A DNA stretch of 64,000 nt from Sphingobium wenxiniae. Its GTDB lineage: Bacteria > Pseudomonadota > Alphaproteobacteria > Sphingomonadales > Sphingomonadaceae. The notes under the pieces are model-generated. The model saw only the letters and a list, made by a program, of their open reading frames with translations. It was not told the DNA's origin and did no database searches. Within the stretch, counting starts at the first letter, position 1. Every line of letters starts with the position of its first letter. The position numbers were made by a program, and so were the translations under genes. The stretch covers positions 1 through 64,000 of the forward strand of contig NZ_VLKK01000011.1 in assembly GCF_007830065.1 (NCBI RefSeq). The letters run 5' to 3'. Below are positions 28,325 through 38,609 of this stretch, piece by piece.

Positions 28325-28894
28325 TCAATCCGCCAGGCGGAGCGCCACCTCGTTCATGAAGCGCGCGTCGTCGCCCTTCGCCAGCCACTCCGCCTCCGCG
28401 CCGATGGCGCCCAGCATGTCGGAGAGCGCGTCCATCTCGCTCTTGTGGTAATTGCCCAGCACATAGCCGTGCACCCGCTCCTTGTGCCCTGGATGCCCGA
28501 TGCCGATCCGCACGCGGCGGAAATCCGCGCCGATATGCGCATCGGTCGAACGCAGCCCGTTATGCCCGGCATTGCCGCCGCCGCGCTTCACCTTCACCTT
28601 CATCGGCGCAAGGTCCAGTTCGTCATGGAACACGGTCACATCGGCCGGGGTCAGCTTGTAGAAGCGCATGGCTTCCCCGATGGAGCGCCCGCTTTCGTTC
28701 ATGAAGGTCGCCGGTTTCAGCAGGATGATCTTCTCGGTTCCGATCCGCCCTTCCTGCACCCAGCCCTGGAACTGCTTCTTTGCAGGGGAAAAGCGATACA
28801 GGTCCGCGATCACGTCCGCCGCCATGAAGCCGACATTGTGCCGCTGCATCGCATATTGGGGACCGGGATTGCCGAGGCCCGCCCAGATCTGCAT
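28325..28894 (-). CDS. pth: Peptidyl-tRNA hydrolase
   Basis: A 189-residue enzyme beginning MQIWAGLGNPGPQYAMQRHNVGF, with the catalytic His in RHNVGF, Asn in FMNESG and the Asp in VFHDELDL. It recycles peptidyl-tRNA released from stalled ribosomes. The start at 28,894 was chosen because homology begins there; seven upstream codons are basic and unsupported. It lies downstream of rplY, a common pairing. Confidence 0.96.
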   Translation of the reverse strand: MQIWAGLGNPGPQYAMQRHNVGFMAADVIADLYRFSPAKKQFQGWVQEGRIGTEKIILLKPATFMNESGRSIGEAMRFYKLTPADVTVFHDELDLAPMKVKVKRGGGNAGHNGLRSTDAHIGADFRRVRIGIGHPGHKERVHGYVLGNYHKSEMDALSDMLGAIGAEAEWLAKGDDARFMNEVALRLAD

Positions 28895-28917
28895 CGAACG
28901 TCTCCGAAAAAGCAAAA

Positions 28918-29002
28918 CCCCGTTCGCCCTGAGCCTGTCGAAGGGCCGTTCTTCCTCTTTTCAGGAAAGAGCAGGGCTTCGACAAGCTCAGCCCGAACGG
29001 GG
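28918..29002. repeat. Sphingomonad-type dispersed inverted repeat
   Basis: Arms at 28918-28943 and 28977-29002 are 26 nt long with three mismatches (CCCCGTTCGCCCTGAGCCTG versus the complement of GCTCAGCCCGAACGGGG), separated by 33 nt. This element is widespread in sphingomonad genomes. It lies between rplY and pth, where the RNA hairpin could modulate read-through or stabilise the upstream message. Confidence 0.75.
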
Positions 29003-29031
29003 TGAGCCAACCGTAAGGACGGCGGAAAGGC

Positions 29032-29652
29032 TTATTCGCCTTCCTCGGTCGTCTGGGTTTCGTTGTCGCCTTCTGCGCTCTTGAGAGCGGACGGCGCAAC
29101 GATGGTCGCGATGGTGAAGTCGCGGTCCTCGATGGCGGTCTTCGCGCCCCTGGGCAGCGTCACCGAGCTGATGTGGATCGAATCGCCGACTTCGAAACCC
29201 TTGAGGTCCACGACGACATCGTCGGGAATCTCGGCCGCGTCGACGACCAGCTCGATCTCGTGACGGACGACGTTCAGCACGCCGCCCTTCTTGAGGCCCG
29301 GCGAGGCGTCCTCATTCTCGAAGCGGACGGGCACGTTGACATGCACCTGCGCATGTTCGGAAACGCGCAGGAAGTCGGCGTGCAGCGGACGGTCGGTGAC
29401 GGGGTGGAAAGCCACATCCTTGGGCAGGGTACGGACCGCCTTGCCGTTCACCTCGACCATGAGGACCGAATTGAAGAAGTGGCCGGTGCCGAGCAGCTTG
29501 TTGAGGAGCTTTTCCTCGACATGGATCGACTGGGGTTCTTCATTATTACCATAGATGACGGCGGGAACGCGGCCCTCGCGGCGGAGGGCGCGGGAGGCTC
29601 CCTTGCCTGCCCGATCGCGTGCCTCGGCCGACAGCGTAAGCTGCTCGCTCAT
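29032..29652 (-). CDS. rplY: 50S ribosomal protein L25/general stress protein Ctc
   Basis: A 206-residue protein starting [18 protein letters not shown]. It has the N-terminal L25 domain ([16 protein letters not shown]) and the C-terminal TL5-type domain ([32 protein letters not shown]) ending in an acidic tail. It binds 5S rRNA. The second ATG at 29,652 has better spacing from GGAGAC than the one two codons earlier. Upstream frame extension is spurious. Confidence 0.95.
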   Translation of the reverse strand: MSEQLTLSAEARDRAGKGASRALRREGRVPAVIYGNNEEPQSIHVEEKLLNKLLGTGHFFNSVLMVEVNGKAVRTLPKDVAFHPVTDRPLHADFLRVSEHAQVHVNVPVRFENEDASPGLKKGGVLNVVRHEIELVVDAAEIPDDVVVDLKGFEVGDSIHISSVTLPRGAKTAIEDRDFTIATIVAPSALKSAEGDNETQTTEEGE

Positions 29653-29971
29653 TTGCATGTCTCCAAAAGCATAAATATTGCGGTTCGACCCGTGGCGCCT
29701 CCAGGGATGACCATCACGGGAACGCGGGCCTGTAGCAGAAAAGCGCCAGAAGGCAAGGCTGTCCCGCCCTTTATGGCGATTATGGGTGGTTTGTGGACGT
29801 TGCACCGTCTCTCTTCCGTCATGCCAGAGAATGCTGGCATCGCTCTTCTTAGGGTGCAACCAAGCCTAAGGGATACCCAGCTTTCGCTGGGATAACGGAT
29901 GTTGAATGGCGGAAAATGGCCGAAAACACCCTTGTGCGAAACCGCGGGTTGCAAACTGCACAACCCCATTC
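29653..29971. other. Intergenic region between rplY and TraB/GumN genes
   Basis: It holds the upstream region of rplY and a dispersed repeat at its middle; no gene was recognised. The short frames crossing it share the repeat and lack ribosome sites. Confidence 0.5.
29817..29898. repeat. Paired palindromic repeat
   Basis: Two hairpins, ATGCCAGAGAATGCTGGCAT at 29821-29840 and ACCCAGCTTTCGCTGGG at 29875-29891, are set in a larger frame with CCGTCAT at one end and GGATAACGG at the other. This resembles another sphingomonad repeat type (GTCATCCCAGCGAAAGCTGG). One copy is more diverged. Confidence 0.6.
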
Positions 29972-30853
29972 CTATTGCATCCGCGTGACCGAAAAACCCT
30001 TCGCCTTGAGCAGGTCGATCAGATTGTCGCGCCCGGTCAGATGCCCCGCGCCCACCGCGATGAAGGGGCGGCCCGTCATGGGCTCGATGGCCTTCACCCA
30101 GTCCCGGTTCCGCGCGATCAGCACGGCTTCCTCGACAAGCGGATCGGGCTGCTCCCCTATCTCGTCTTCCTTCGCGATGGCGGCCATGTCGCCCTGCATC
30201 CAAGCGTTCAATATGCGGTCGTAGAGCGCGCGCATGTCCTTCGCCTCACGCACCGTCTGCGCCAGCAGGCGGCGCTGCGCCGCTTCGGGCAAGGTGTCGA
30301 AGGCCGCGAACTGCCGCTCCACGGTTTCGAGACCGCCAATCGGCTTCCCTTCCGCCTTGAAGGCCGCGATCAGCGCGGGTTCGACGCCATTGTCCTGACT
30401 GACGTGCGACGCCTGTTGCGTTGCCGCCGACAGCAGCATCGCCGCCGCCCAGCTTTCATAGCCCGCCAGCGCCTGCGTGCTGGTGCCGCCGCTCGCGACG
30501 ATCTGCTCCAGCGCGCCTCGGTCGGCAGGCGCTATCCGTGCTTCCAGCGGGGGCAGGCCGGGACTGCGCCCCATCTTCTCGAACAGCGCCAGCGTTTTCT
30601 GCGAATCCTGGAGATCCGCCGCTTCCAGTACCAGCCGATCCGCCTGTCCGATGGCGTCCCTGAAAGCGCGCGTCTGCCATGCAACGCCTTTGGGCAGGAC
30701 ATGGATGGTTCCGAAAATCCATCCGTCCAACATTCCCCGCTGCACCCGCCAGATGGCAGGGCCATGCTCAGGCTCCGGCGCGGACGGCTCCGGGCCGCAA
30801 GCCGCGACGAGGGTGAGCGCAAAGAGCGCCAGGAGCCGGAAGAGCATCCGCAT
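29972..30853 (-). CDS. TraB/GumN-family lipoprotein, copy 2
   Basis: A 293-residue protein beginning MRMLFRLLALFALTLVAACGPEP, a lipoprotein signal with Cys at about 19. TraB/GumN landmarks are WRVQRGMLDGWIFGTIHVLPKG and the C-terminal [19 protein letters not shown]. The family resembles the erythromycin esterase/Tiki metalloprotease fold, but its bacterial substrates are unknown. The start at 30,853 avoids overlapping the upstream paralogue, whose stop is at 30,861. Confidence 0.85.
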   Translation of the reverse strand: MRMLFRLLALFALTLVAACGPEPSAPEPEHGPAIWRVQRGMLDGWIFGTIHVLPKGVAWQTRAFRDAIGQADRLVLEAADLQDSQKTLALFEKMGRSPGLPPLEARIAPADRGALEQIVASGGTSTQALAGYESWAAAMLLSAATQQASHVSQDNGVEPALIAAFKAEGKPIGGLETVERQFAAFDTLPEAAQRRLLAQTVREAKDMRALYDRILNAWMQGDMAAIAKEDEIGEQPDPLVEEAVLIARNRDWVKAIEPMTGRPFIAVGAGHLTGRDNLIDLLKAKGFSVTRMQ

Positions 30854-30860
30854 CACCAGC

Positions 30861-31775
30861 TTATTCCCCAACGCGCGTCGAAAGCAGGCCAAGCGCCTTC
30901 AATTGATCCTGCACGCTGTTCCTGCCCGCGAGATGTCCCGCGCCCACGGCGATGAAGACCGTTCCCGGCCGCTCCATCCGCGTCTTGATCCATTGCGCCC
31001 AACTGGCGTTGCGCTGGAACAACAGCACCTGCGCCAGTTCCGGCGTCGCTTCGAGCGATTCGTTCATCTCCTCGGCCAGTTTGTCCGGCTCGCCCGCCTG
31101 CCAGTGCCGGATCAGCGATGCGAACTGCGCTTCCATGTCGCCCAGGCCCTCGACCGTCGCGGTGAGGAAAGCCACTTGCTGCGCCATCGGCAGCACGGCG
31201 AAATAGCCGATCTGCTGCTCCGGTGTTTCGAGCGCGCCGATCGTCTTGCCCGAGACCTTGGCGGCGGCGGTCAGCGTCTTTTCCGCGCCCTGATCAGCCT
31301 TGTATCCCAGCTTTTCGAGCGGCGCGACCGACAGCGCCAGCCCGGCCATCCACGGGTTGAAGATCTCGAATGCCTGCCAGGGCAAGCCATTGGCTTCCAT
31401 CGCCGCCTGATATTTCCCCCGCGCCGACGGCTCTAGCCGCTGGGACAGCATCGTCCCGTCCTGCGCTATGGCTTTCGTGCTCAGGATCGACGCCATTTCC
31501 CTGGGATCGTCCGGTTCGATGATCTCCAGCACCAGCTCGTCCGACTGATCGAAGGCGCGCCGGATGCCGCCCTTGAACCAGTCGATGCCCGGTTTCAGCA
31601 CATGAACCGTGCCGAACAGATAGACGGTCGTGTCCGCATCCTTCACTTCCCAGAGAGCGGGGGCGGCGAGCGCACTGCGCGTCTCGGTCCGGGCGAAGGC
31701 CGGGTCATGTCCCGCGACCGTCCCGCCCAGCACCAGCAACGCGGCGGCCAGCAGGCGCGAAAAAGCCAATTTCAT
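30861..31775 (-). CDS. TraB/GumN-family exported protein, copy 1
   Basis: A 304-residue protein with a signal peptide ([28 protein letters not shown]). It has the same landmarks as its neighbour: [15 protein letters not shown], conserved acidic positions, and [19 protein letters not shown] at the end. The two genes are 7 bp apart and clearly paralogous, probably a tandem duplication. It is divergent from glyQ. Confidence 0.86.
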   Translation of the reverse strand: MKLAFSRLLAAALLVLGGTVAGHDPAFARTETRSALAAPALWEVKDADTTVYLFGTVHVLKPGIDWFKGGIRRAFDQSDELVLEIIEPDDPREMASILSTKAIAQDGTMLSQRLEPSARGKYQAAMEANGLPWQAFEIFNPWMAGLALSVAPLEKLGYKADQGAEKTLTAAAKVSGKTIGALETPEQQIGYFAVLPMAQQVAFLTATVEGLGDMEAQFASLIRHWQAGEPDKLAEEMNESLEATPELAQVLLFQRNASWAQWIKTRMERPGTVFIAVGAGHLAGRNSVQDQLKALGLLSTRVGE

Positions 31776-31933
31776 CTCAGCCGGATATCCCTTGGTCCAT
31801 TTTTCCTTCCATGCGGGCGCGCGGGGCGCAGGGCAAGGGGATTAACCGTCCTCGCCCTGTCTTGCCCTTGACCGTTCGTCCCGGCTGCGCCAAGGCGCGC
31901 GGCAAAGAAACCATCATTTCCGAAGGACCGTCC

Positions 31934-32806
31934 GTGGCCGAAGGCAAAGCGCTATCCTTTCAGGATCTGATCCTGACCCTCCATGCTTATTGGGGGAAGC
32001 AGGGCTGCGTCATCCTGCAACCCTATGACATGGAAGTAGGCGCTGGCACGTTCCACCCCGCAACCACGCTCCGCAGTCTTGGTCCGGATAGCTGGAACGC
32101 CGCCTATGTCCAGCCCAGCCGCCGTCCGACCGACGGCCGCTATGGCGAAAACCCCAACCGCCTCCAGCATTATTACCAGTATCAGGTCATCATGAAGCCG
32201 TCCCCGGCGAACCTTCAGGACCTCTATCTGAGGAGCCTTGAGGAAATCGGCATCGATCCGCTGGTCCACGACATCCGTTTTGTCGAGGACGACTGGGAAA
32301 GCCCGACGCTGGGCGCATGGGGCCTTGGCTGGGAAGTCTGGTGCGACGGCATGGAAGTCACCCAGTTCACTTACTTCCAGCAGATGGGCGGCTTCGACTG
32401 CAAGCCGGTCGCGGGCGAACTGACCTACGGGCTTGAGCGCCTCGCCATGTATATCCAGGGCGTCGACAGCGTCTACGACCTGAAATTCAACGACGCGGGC
32501 GTCACCTATGGCGACGTGTTCCTTGCTAACGAACAGCAGATGTCGAAATGGAATTTCGAGATCGCCGACACCGAAAAGCTGTTCCGCTGGTTCCGCGACG
32601 CTGAAGCCGAATGCAAGGCGTGCATCGAAGCGGGCGTCCCGCTCGCCGCCTATGACCAGGCGATCAAGGCGAGCCATGTCTTCAATCTGCTGCAAGCGCG
32701 CGGCGTCATTTCCGTGCAGGAGCGCGCCAGCTATATCGGCCGCGTCCGCGACCTCGCCAAGGGAAGCTGCGAGGCATGGATGCAGGTGAACGGGTGGGCC
32801 GCGTGA
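31934..32806 (+). CDS. glyQ: Glycyl-tRNA synthetase alpha subunit
   Basis: A 290-residue class II synthetase subunit ([31 protein letters not shown]...). The start is GTG at 31,934, set by the ribosome site GAAGGA at 31922-31927 and by the family N-terminus; the frame stays open far upstream without homology. It forms the alpha2beta2 enzyme with GlyS. The stop and the glyS start share one base (TGATG), implying translational coupling. Confidence 0.96.
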   Translation: MAEGKALSFQDLILTLHAYWGKQGCVILQPYDMEVGAGTFHPATTLRSLGPDSWNAAYVQPSRRPTDGRYGENPNRLQHYYQYQVIMKPSPANLQDLYLRSLEEIGIDPLVHDIRFVEDDWESPTLGAWGLGWEVWCDGMEVTQFTYFQQMGGFDCKPVAGELTYGLERLAMYIQGVDSVYDLKFNDAGVTYGDVFLANEQQMSKWNFEIADTEKLFRWFRDAEAECKACIEAGVPLAAYDQAIKASHVFNLLQARGVISVQERASYIGRVRDLAKGSCEAWMQVNGWAA

Positions 32807-35061
32807 TGACCGATTTCCTCCTCGAATTGCGTTGCGAAGAAATCCCGGCGCGGATGCAGCTCAAGGCGTCCGAAGACCTCGCCCGCCTCTTTACCGAGGA
32901 ACTGGGCAAGGCGGGTCTGAAACCGGCCGCCATCGACAGCTTCGTCACGCCCCGCCGTCTGGCCCTGATCGCCCGTGACCTGCCGCCCGAAACGCAGGCG
33001 GTGAGCGAGGAATTCAAAGGCCCCCGCACCACTGCCCCCACGCAGGCGCTGGAAGGGTTCCTTCGCAAGACCGGCCTGACACAGGATCGGCTTGAGGACC
33101 GCGACGGCGTCTGGTTCGCCGTCGTCAACAAGCCCGGCCGCGCCACGGCGGAGGTGCTGGCCCAAGCCGTCCCCGCCATCATCCGCGCTTTCCCCTGGCC
33201 CAAGTCGATGCGCTGGGGCACGGCGTCGCGGACAACGGAAAGCCTCCGCTGGGTCCGCCCCTTGCAAGGCATTGTCGCGATCCTCGGCGAAGACCTTGTG
33301 GACGTCGAGATCGAGGGCGTTCGCAGCGGCTACACCACGCTCGGCCACCGCTTCCACCATCCGGGTGAAATCACCATTGGCGGCGCGCAGGATTATGCCG
33401 AAAAGCTGCGGGCCTGCCATGTGATCGTGAGCCATCAGGAACGGCAGGCGATCATCGAGGCGAAGGCGAATGAAGCCGCCGCCGCCCATGGCTATACGGT
33501 GATCGAGGATAAGGGCCTTGTCGCCGAGAATGCGGGCCTGACCGAATGGCCGGTCCCGCTGCTGGGCGATTTCGACCCAGCCTTTCTTGAGGTGCCGCCT
33601 GAAGTCATTCAGCTAACCCTGCGTATCAACCAGAAATATTTCGTCCTGCGTGATGCGGATGGCCAGCTTGCCCCCGCCTTCATCTGCACCGCCAATATCG
33701 AGGCGAAGGACGGCGGCGCGGCGATCGTCGCGGGCAACCGCAAGGTTCTGGCCGCGCGCCTCTCCGACGCCCGCTTCTTCTGGGAGCAGGACCGCAAGAC
33801 CAGTCTGGCGGACCATGCGAAGAAGCTGGAACGCATCACCTTCCATGAAAAGCTCGGCACCGTCGCCGATAAGGTGGAGCGCGTCGCCAAGCTAGCCCGC
33901 TGGCTGGTGGAAGAAGGGATCGTCCCCGCCACCATGGCGAAGGAAGAGTTGGCCGACCTCGCCGAACAGGCCGCCGGCCTGGCCAAAGCCGATCTCGTCA
34001 CCGAAATGGTAGGCGAGTTCCCGGAATTGCAGGGCATCATGGGCGGCTATTATGCCCGCGCCGAAGGCTTGCCGGACGCAGTGGCGGACGCCATACGCGA
34101 CCACTACAAGCCGGTCGGGCAGGGTGGCGACGTGCCCACCGCGCCGGTGACGGTGGCCGTCTCGCTGGCGGACAAGTTGGACACCTTGGCGGCATTCTTC
34201 GCGATAGACGAACGTCCAACCGGATCGCGCGATCCTTTCGCCTTGCGGCGGGCAACCCTCGGCATTCTTGAGATAGCGGTCAGTCATTCTCTTCGTTTGC
34301 CTATCGACAAGGCTTCGGGTTTTGCTCTGGCGGCACTGATCCGTTCTCTATCCGATGATGGAAAAACGGCCGTTCTTACCAAGCGGACGGGCCGGGCCGA
34401 CCTTACCGATGAGGCATTCGTCCTGCAGGATGAGCGTATCGGTTTCCTCAAGCATGAGGATGTGCAACTGACCGATCCGGCCACCGGGGAAATCCGGGTC
34501 GCGTCCGATAGTGTCGTCTGGATGGAATCGCCCGTGCAGGTGCGCCGGCAGATAATCGACTTCTTCGCCGACCGCCTCAAGGTCCAGCAAAAGGAAGCAG
34601 GCGTTCGCCACGACCTCATCGACGCGGTTTTTGCGCTCGGCGGGGAGGACGATCTCGTCCGTCTGCTCGCCCGTGTGAAGGCGTTGCAATCCTTTGTCGC
34701 TACCGATGATGGCGCGAATCTCCTCGCAGGCTACAAGCGCGCCGCGAATATCCTCAAGAAGGAAGGCGTGGAGCGGGCGGAGCAAAAGCCGCTGTCCTAC
34801 ACGCCCGAAAAAGAGGCGGAAGCCGACCTCATCGCTGCGCTCGACGCGGCCGAACCGCGCGCGCGGCAGGCTGTGGAGGCGGAAGAGTTTGAAGGTGCGA
34901 TGGCCGCGCTGGCGACTCTTCGCGCGCCCATTGACGCCTTCTTTGAAAGCGTCACGGTCAACGATGCCGATCCGGTCAAACGCACGGCGCGTCTCGCGCT
35001 TCTTGCGCGGGTGCGGGACGCCGTTCATGCCGTTGCCGACTTTTCAAAAATTACCGGGTAA
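32806..35061 (+). CDS. glyS: Glycyl-tRNA synthetase beta subunit
   Basis: A 751-residue protein beginning [18 protein letters not shown], the standard beta-subunit N-terminus. It has an HD-like central region (DHAKKLERITFHEKLGTVADKV) and a C-terminal anticodon-binding segment (TVNDADPVKRTARLALLARVRDAV). It binds tRNA-Gly. Length and motifs are normal. Confidence 0.96.
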   Translation: MTDFLLELRCEEIPARMQLKASEDLARLFTEELGKAGLKPAAIDSFVTPRRLALIARDLPPETQAVSEEFKGPRTTAPTQALEGFLRKTGLTQDRLEDRDGVWFAVVNKPGRATAEVLAQAVPAIIRAFPWPKSMRWGTASRTTESLRWVRPLQGIVAILGEDLVDVEIEGVRSGYTTLGHRFHHPGEITIGGAQDYAEKLRACHVIVSHQERQAIIEAKANEAAAAHGYTVIEDKGLVAENAGLTEWPVPLLGDFDPAFLEVPPEVIQLTLRINQKYFVLRDADGQLAPAFICTANIEAKDGGAAIVAGNRKVLAARLSDARFFWEQDRKTSLADHAKKLERITFHEKLGTVADKVERVAKLARWLVEEGIVPATMAKEELADLAEQAAGLAKADLVTEMVGEFPELQGIMGGYYARAEGLPDAVADAIRDHYKPVGQGGDVPTAPVTVAVSLADKLDTLAAFFAIDERPTGSRDPFALRRATLGILEIAVSHSLRLPIDKASGFALAALIRSLSDDGKTAVLTKRTGRADLTDEAFVLQDERIGFLKHEDVQLTDPATGEIRVASDSVVWMESPVQVRRQIIDFFADRLKVQQKEAGVRHDLIDAVFALGGEDDLVRLLARVKALQSFVATDDGANLLAGYKRAANILKKEGVERAEQKPLSYTPEKEAEADLIAALDAAEPRARQAVEAEEFEGAMAALATLRAPIDAFFESVTVNDADPVKRTARLALLARVRDAVHAVADFSKITG

Positions 35062-35227
35062 CGAAACAAAATGACGAATTTTGCGAGACGATTGCGGCAT
35101 TAGGCAGAAAATATCGTAAAAGCAGGTGCATTTGTCGCCTGCATATTGTTTAGGGCTTGTTGCAACGCACAAAGATGCGGTCATCACTTTTGGGAGCCGC
35201 GCAATGTTGACGATGGAAGAGAACAGC

Positions 35228-37906
35228 ATGAGCACCACGGCCACTCGTTATGTCTATCGTTTCGGCGGCGGCGTCGATGATGGCGGCAAGGGGAACAAGA
35301 ATCTTCTCGGCGGCAAGGGCGCCAATCTGGACGGCATGGCCGCCATCGGCCTGCCCGTGCCTCCCGGCTTCACGATCACGACGGAGATGTGCACCCGCTA
35401 TTATCAGGACGGCGGCGTCTATCCTGAAAGCCTCAAGGCGGAAGTCGCGAACGGCATCGTCCATATCGAATCGGTGACGGGCCGGAAATTCGGCGATGCG
35501 TCCGATCCGCTGCTGGTTTCCGTTCGTTCCGGCGCGCGCATTTCGATGCCCGGCATGATGGATACGGTGCTCAACCTCGGCCTCAACGACGAAACCGTCG
35601 TCGGTCTCGCCACGGCGTCGGGCGATGAGCGTTTCGCCTGGGACAGCTATCGCCGTTTCATCCAGATGTATTCGGATGTGGTGCTCGAACTCGACCATGG
35701 CGCGTTCGAGGAAGCCCTTGAAATCGCCAAGGAAGATCAGGGCTATACCCTCGACACGGAAATGACCGCCGACGATTGGAAAGCCCTCGTTTCCGAATAT
35801 AAGGATCTTGTTTCAAAGCTTTGGGGAAAGCCTTTCCCGCAGAATGTAAACGACCAGCTCTGGGGCGCGATCTCTGCCGTGTTCGGCAGCTGGCAGGCCG
35901 ACCGGGCCAAGGTCTATCGCCGCCTGAACTCGATCCCGCACGACTGGGGCACCGCCGTCAACGTGCAGGCGATGGTGTTCGGCAACATGGGTGAAACCTC
36001 CGCCACCGGTGTCGCCTTCACCCGCGATCCGGCAACGGGCGAGAACGCCTATTACGGCGAATATCTCATCAACGCACAGGGCGAGGATGTGGTCGCGGGC
36101 ATCCGCACGCCGCAATATCTCACCAGACAGGCCCGCGAGCGGGCAGGGGCCAAGCCGCTTTCGATGGAAGAGGCGATGCCCGAAACCTATGCGGAACTGG
36201 CCCGCGTGTTCGAGATTCTGGAAACCCATTATCGCGACATGCAGGACATCGAATTCACGGTGCAGCAGGGCAAGCTCTGGATGCTCCAGACCCGCTCGGG
36301 CAAGCGCACCGCGAAGGCCGCGCTCAAGATCGCGGTCGACATGGCGCGCGAGGGCCTCATCACCGAGGAGGAAGCCGTCGCCCGCGTCGATCCCGCCGCG
36401 CTCGACCAACTACTCCACCCGACGCTGGACCCCAAAGCGCCCCGCGATGTGCTGACCAAGGGTCTGCCTGCCTCGCCGGGCGCGGCTTCGGGCGCCATCG
36501 TGTTCGATGCCGACACTGCCGAGCGCCGCAACGAACTGGGCGATTCGGTCATCCTCGTCCGCGTCGAAACCAGCCCGGAAGACATTCACGGCATGCATGC
36601 GGCCAAAGGTATCCTGACGGCGCGCGGCGGCATGACCAGCCACGCCGCCGTCGTGGCGCGCGGCATGGGCCGTCCCTGCGTTTCCGGCGCGGGCAGCCTG
36701 TCCATCGATAACGCGGCCAAGACGCTTCGAATCGATGGCCGCACGCTCAAGGAAGGCGATATCCTCACCATCGACGGGTCGACCGGCGAGGTGATGGCGG
36801 GCGAAGTTCCGACCGTGCAGCCCGAACTGGCGGGCGACTTCGGCGTCCTGATGGTCTGGGCGGACAAGGTCCGCCGCCTCAGGGTCCGCGCCAATGCGGA
36901 AACGCCGCTCGATTGCCAGACGGCGCGCGATTTCGGCGCGGAAGGCGTGGGCCTTTGCCGCACCGAACATATGTTTTTCGACGCGGCCCGCATCACCGCC
37001 GTTCGCGAGATGATCCTCGCCGATACGGAAAAGGGCCGCCGCGCCGCTCTCGAAAAGCTGCTGCCGGAACAGCGCGACGACTTCGCGCAGATATTCATGG
37101 TGATGGCGGGCCTGCCCGTCACCATCCGCCTGCTCGACCCGCCGCTGCACGAATTTCTGCCCCATGGCGAAGCGGAGTTCGAGGAAGTGGCCAAGGCGGC
37201 GGGCGTCGGCGTCGACGCGCTCAAGCGCCGGGCTTCCGAACTGCACGAGTTCAACCCGATGCTGGGCCATCGCGGCTGCCGCCTCGGCGTCACCTATCCA
37301 GAAATCTATGAGATGCAGGCCCGCGCCATCTTCGAAGCCGCTCTGCTCATCAAGCAGCGCAGCGGCGAAGCGCCTATCCCGGAAATCATGATTCCGCTGG
37401 TGGCGACCCGGAAGGAGCTGGAACTGATGAAGGCGATCGTCGATCGCGTTGCCGGCGAAGTCTTCGCGGAACAGGGCGCGACGGTAGAATATCTGGTCGG
37501 CACCATGATCGAACTGCCGCGCGCGGCGCTCAAGGCGGGCGAGATCGCCGAAGTCGGGGAATTCTTCTCCTTCGGCACCAACGACCTCACGCAAACGACG
37601 ATCGGCATCAGTCGCGACGATGCGGGGCGTTTCCTGACCCAATATGTCGACAAGGGCATCTTCGCCCGCGATCCGTTCGTGAGCATCGATGTGGAGGGAG
37701 TCGGCGAACTGATCCAGTTGGCCGTCGAGCGTGGCCGCAAGAGTCGTCCCGGTATCAAATTGGGTATCTGTGGCGAACATGGCGGCGATCCCGCGTCGAT
37801 CACCTTCTGCGAGACAGCCGGCCTCGACTATGTGTCCGCCTCACCCTATCGCGTGCCGATCGCCCGTCTGGCGGCGGCGCAGGCGGCGCTGGCCAACAAG
37901 GTGTAA
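35228..37906 (+). CDS. ppdK: Pyruvate, phosphate dikinase
   Basis: An 892-residue enzyme. The N-terminal ATP-grasp (VYRFGG...NLLGGKGANLDGMAAIGLPVPPGF) is followed by the phosphohistidine domain with GGMTSHAAVVARGMGRPCVSG (His in TSHA) and the PEP-binding barrel (GEFFSFGTNDLTQ; GICGEHGGDP). It interconverts pyruvate and PEP using ATP and phosphate. The start ATG at 35,228 follows GGAAGAG; upstream frame extension lacks family similarity. Confidence 0.95.
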   Translation: MSTTATRYVYRFGGGVDDGGKGNKNLLGGKGANLDGMAAIGLPVPPGFTITTEMCTRYYQDGGVYPESLKAEVANGIVHIESVTGRKFGDASDPLLVSVRSGARISMPGMMDTVLNLGLNDETVVGLATASGDERFAWDSYRRFIQMYSDVVLELDHGAFEEALEIAKEDQGYTLDTEMTADDWKALVSEYKDLVSKLWGKPFPQNVNDQLWGAISAVFGSWQADRAKVYRRLNSIPHDWGTAVNVQAMVFGNMGETSATGVAFTRDPATGENAYYGEYLINAQGEDVVAGIRTPQYLTRQARERAGAKPLSMEEAMPETYAELARVFEILETHYRDMQDIEFTVQQGKLWMLQTRSGKRTAKAALKIAVDMAREGLITEEEAVARVDPAALDQLLHPTLDPKAPRDVLTKGLPASPGAASGAIVFDADTAERRNELGDSVILVRVETSPEDIHGMHAAKGILTARGGMTSHAAVVARGMGRPCVSGAGSLSIDNAAKTLRIDGRTLKEGDILTIDGSTGEVMAGEVPTVQPELAGDFGVLMVWADKVRRLRVRANAETPLDCQTARDFGAEGVGLCRTEHMFFDAARITAVREMILADTEKGRRAALEKLLPEQRDDFAQIFMVMAGLPVTIRLLDPPLHEFLPHGEAEFEEVAKAAGVGVDALKRRASELHEFNPMLGHRGCRLGVTYPEIYEMQARAIFEAALLIKQRSGEAPIPEIMIPLVATRKELELMKAIVDRVAGEVFAEQGATVEYLVGTMIELPRAALKAGEIAEVGEFFSFGTNDLTQTTIGISRDDAGRFLTQYVDKGIFARDPFVSIDVEGVGELIQLAVERGRKSRPGIKLGICGEHGGDPASITFCETAGLDYVSASPYRVPIARLAAAQAALANKV

Positions 37907-37915
37907 GGAAATGGC

Positions 37916-37941
37916 AAAGGGCGGGATCGGACCCGCCCTTT
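37916..37941 (+). terminator. Intrinsic terminator after ppdK
   Basis: AAAGGGCGGG-ATCGGA-CCCGCCCTTT forms a perfect 10-bp stem with a 6-nt loop, 10 bases after the ppdK stop. It is nearly symmetrical, so it may also serve the convergent gene ending at 37,967. Confidence 0.85.
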
Positions 37942-37966
37942 CGCTTTCGGGGATGCCTATCGATGG

Positions 37967-38470
37967 CTATCGATCGGCCCGCAGCCGCTCGTAAAGGCGG
38001 CCATGCTCATCCACCTTGCCGTTGTCCAGCAGTCGCGCCTGTTCGCGCCATTCCTCTCGCTGGATAGAGCCGGGTTTGCGGCCCAGGCGCCCCTCCAATA
38101 GGGCCTCCTGTTCGCCGTTCAGCGCCGCGATCTGGCTGTAGCGATGATAGCCCGCTTCATTGAGCGCGATTTCGTCCTGATCGGATATGCCGCGGATGCG
38201 GGTGAGGTCATCCCGTCCATGGGCCGCCGCGCCGGCCACGGCAGCGGCCGTGCCGGGACCGATAGGGCCGGACTGCCGTTCCAGCTGCGCGATCCGTTCG
38301 TTGGCCGCCGCAATGCGCCGGTCATGTTCCTGAATCGTTTGTCGATGGGCGGCCTGCTCGTCGCGCCAGAGCCTTCTATATTTGGCGCGCCCGCTCAGGA
38401 TGAGGCCCAGCACCAGCCCTATCAGCAACACAATCAACAGCAGCGCGATATCATTGGGCGTGAAAGACAT
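37967..38470 (-). CDS. Membrane-anchored hypothetical protein with HhH-like domain
   Basis: A 167-residue protein beginning MSFTPNDIALLLIVLLIGLVLGLILSG, a single N-terminal membrane helix. A coiled segment follows (about 33-68, RRLWRDEQAAHRQTIQEHDRRIAAANERIAQLE), then a C-terminal segment DLTRIRGISDQDEIALNEAGYHRYSQIAAL, which looks like a helix-hairpin-helix of the type in YmgE/LptM-like alphaproteobacterial proteins. The ATG at 38,470 is preceded by GAAAGGA. It is the last core gene before tRNA-Arg. Confidence 0.75.
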   Translation of the reverse strand: MSFTPNDIALLLIVLLIGLVLGLILSGRAKYRRLWRDEQAAHRQTIQEHDRRIAAANERIAQLERQSGPIGPGTAAAVAGAAAHGRDDLTRIRGISDQDEIALNEAGYHRYSQIAALNGEQEALLEGRLGRKPGSIQREEWREQARLLDNGKVDEHGRLYERLRADR

Positions 38471-38609
38471 GAGGCGATCCTTTCCTGCTGTTGGAACGAG
38501 TTGGAAGGCGGAAAGTTGCTGCCCGGCCTCTCCCGAACGGATTAGTGGAAAAAAAGAAAGAAAGGGGGTTGCCCAATCATCCACCCCCCTATATCTGCGC
38601 CTCCACAAC

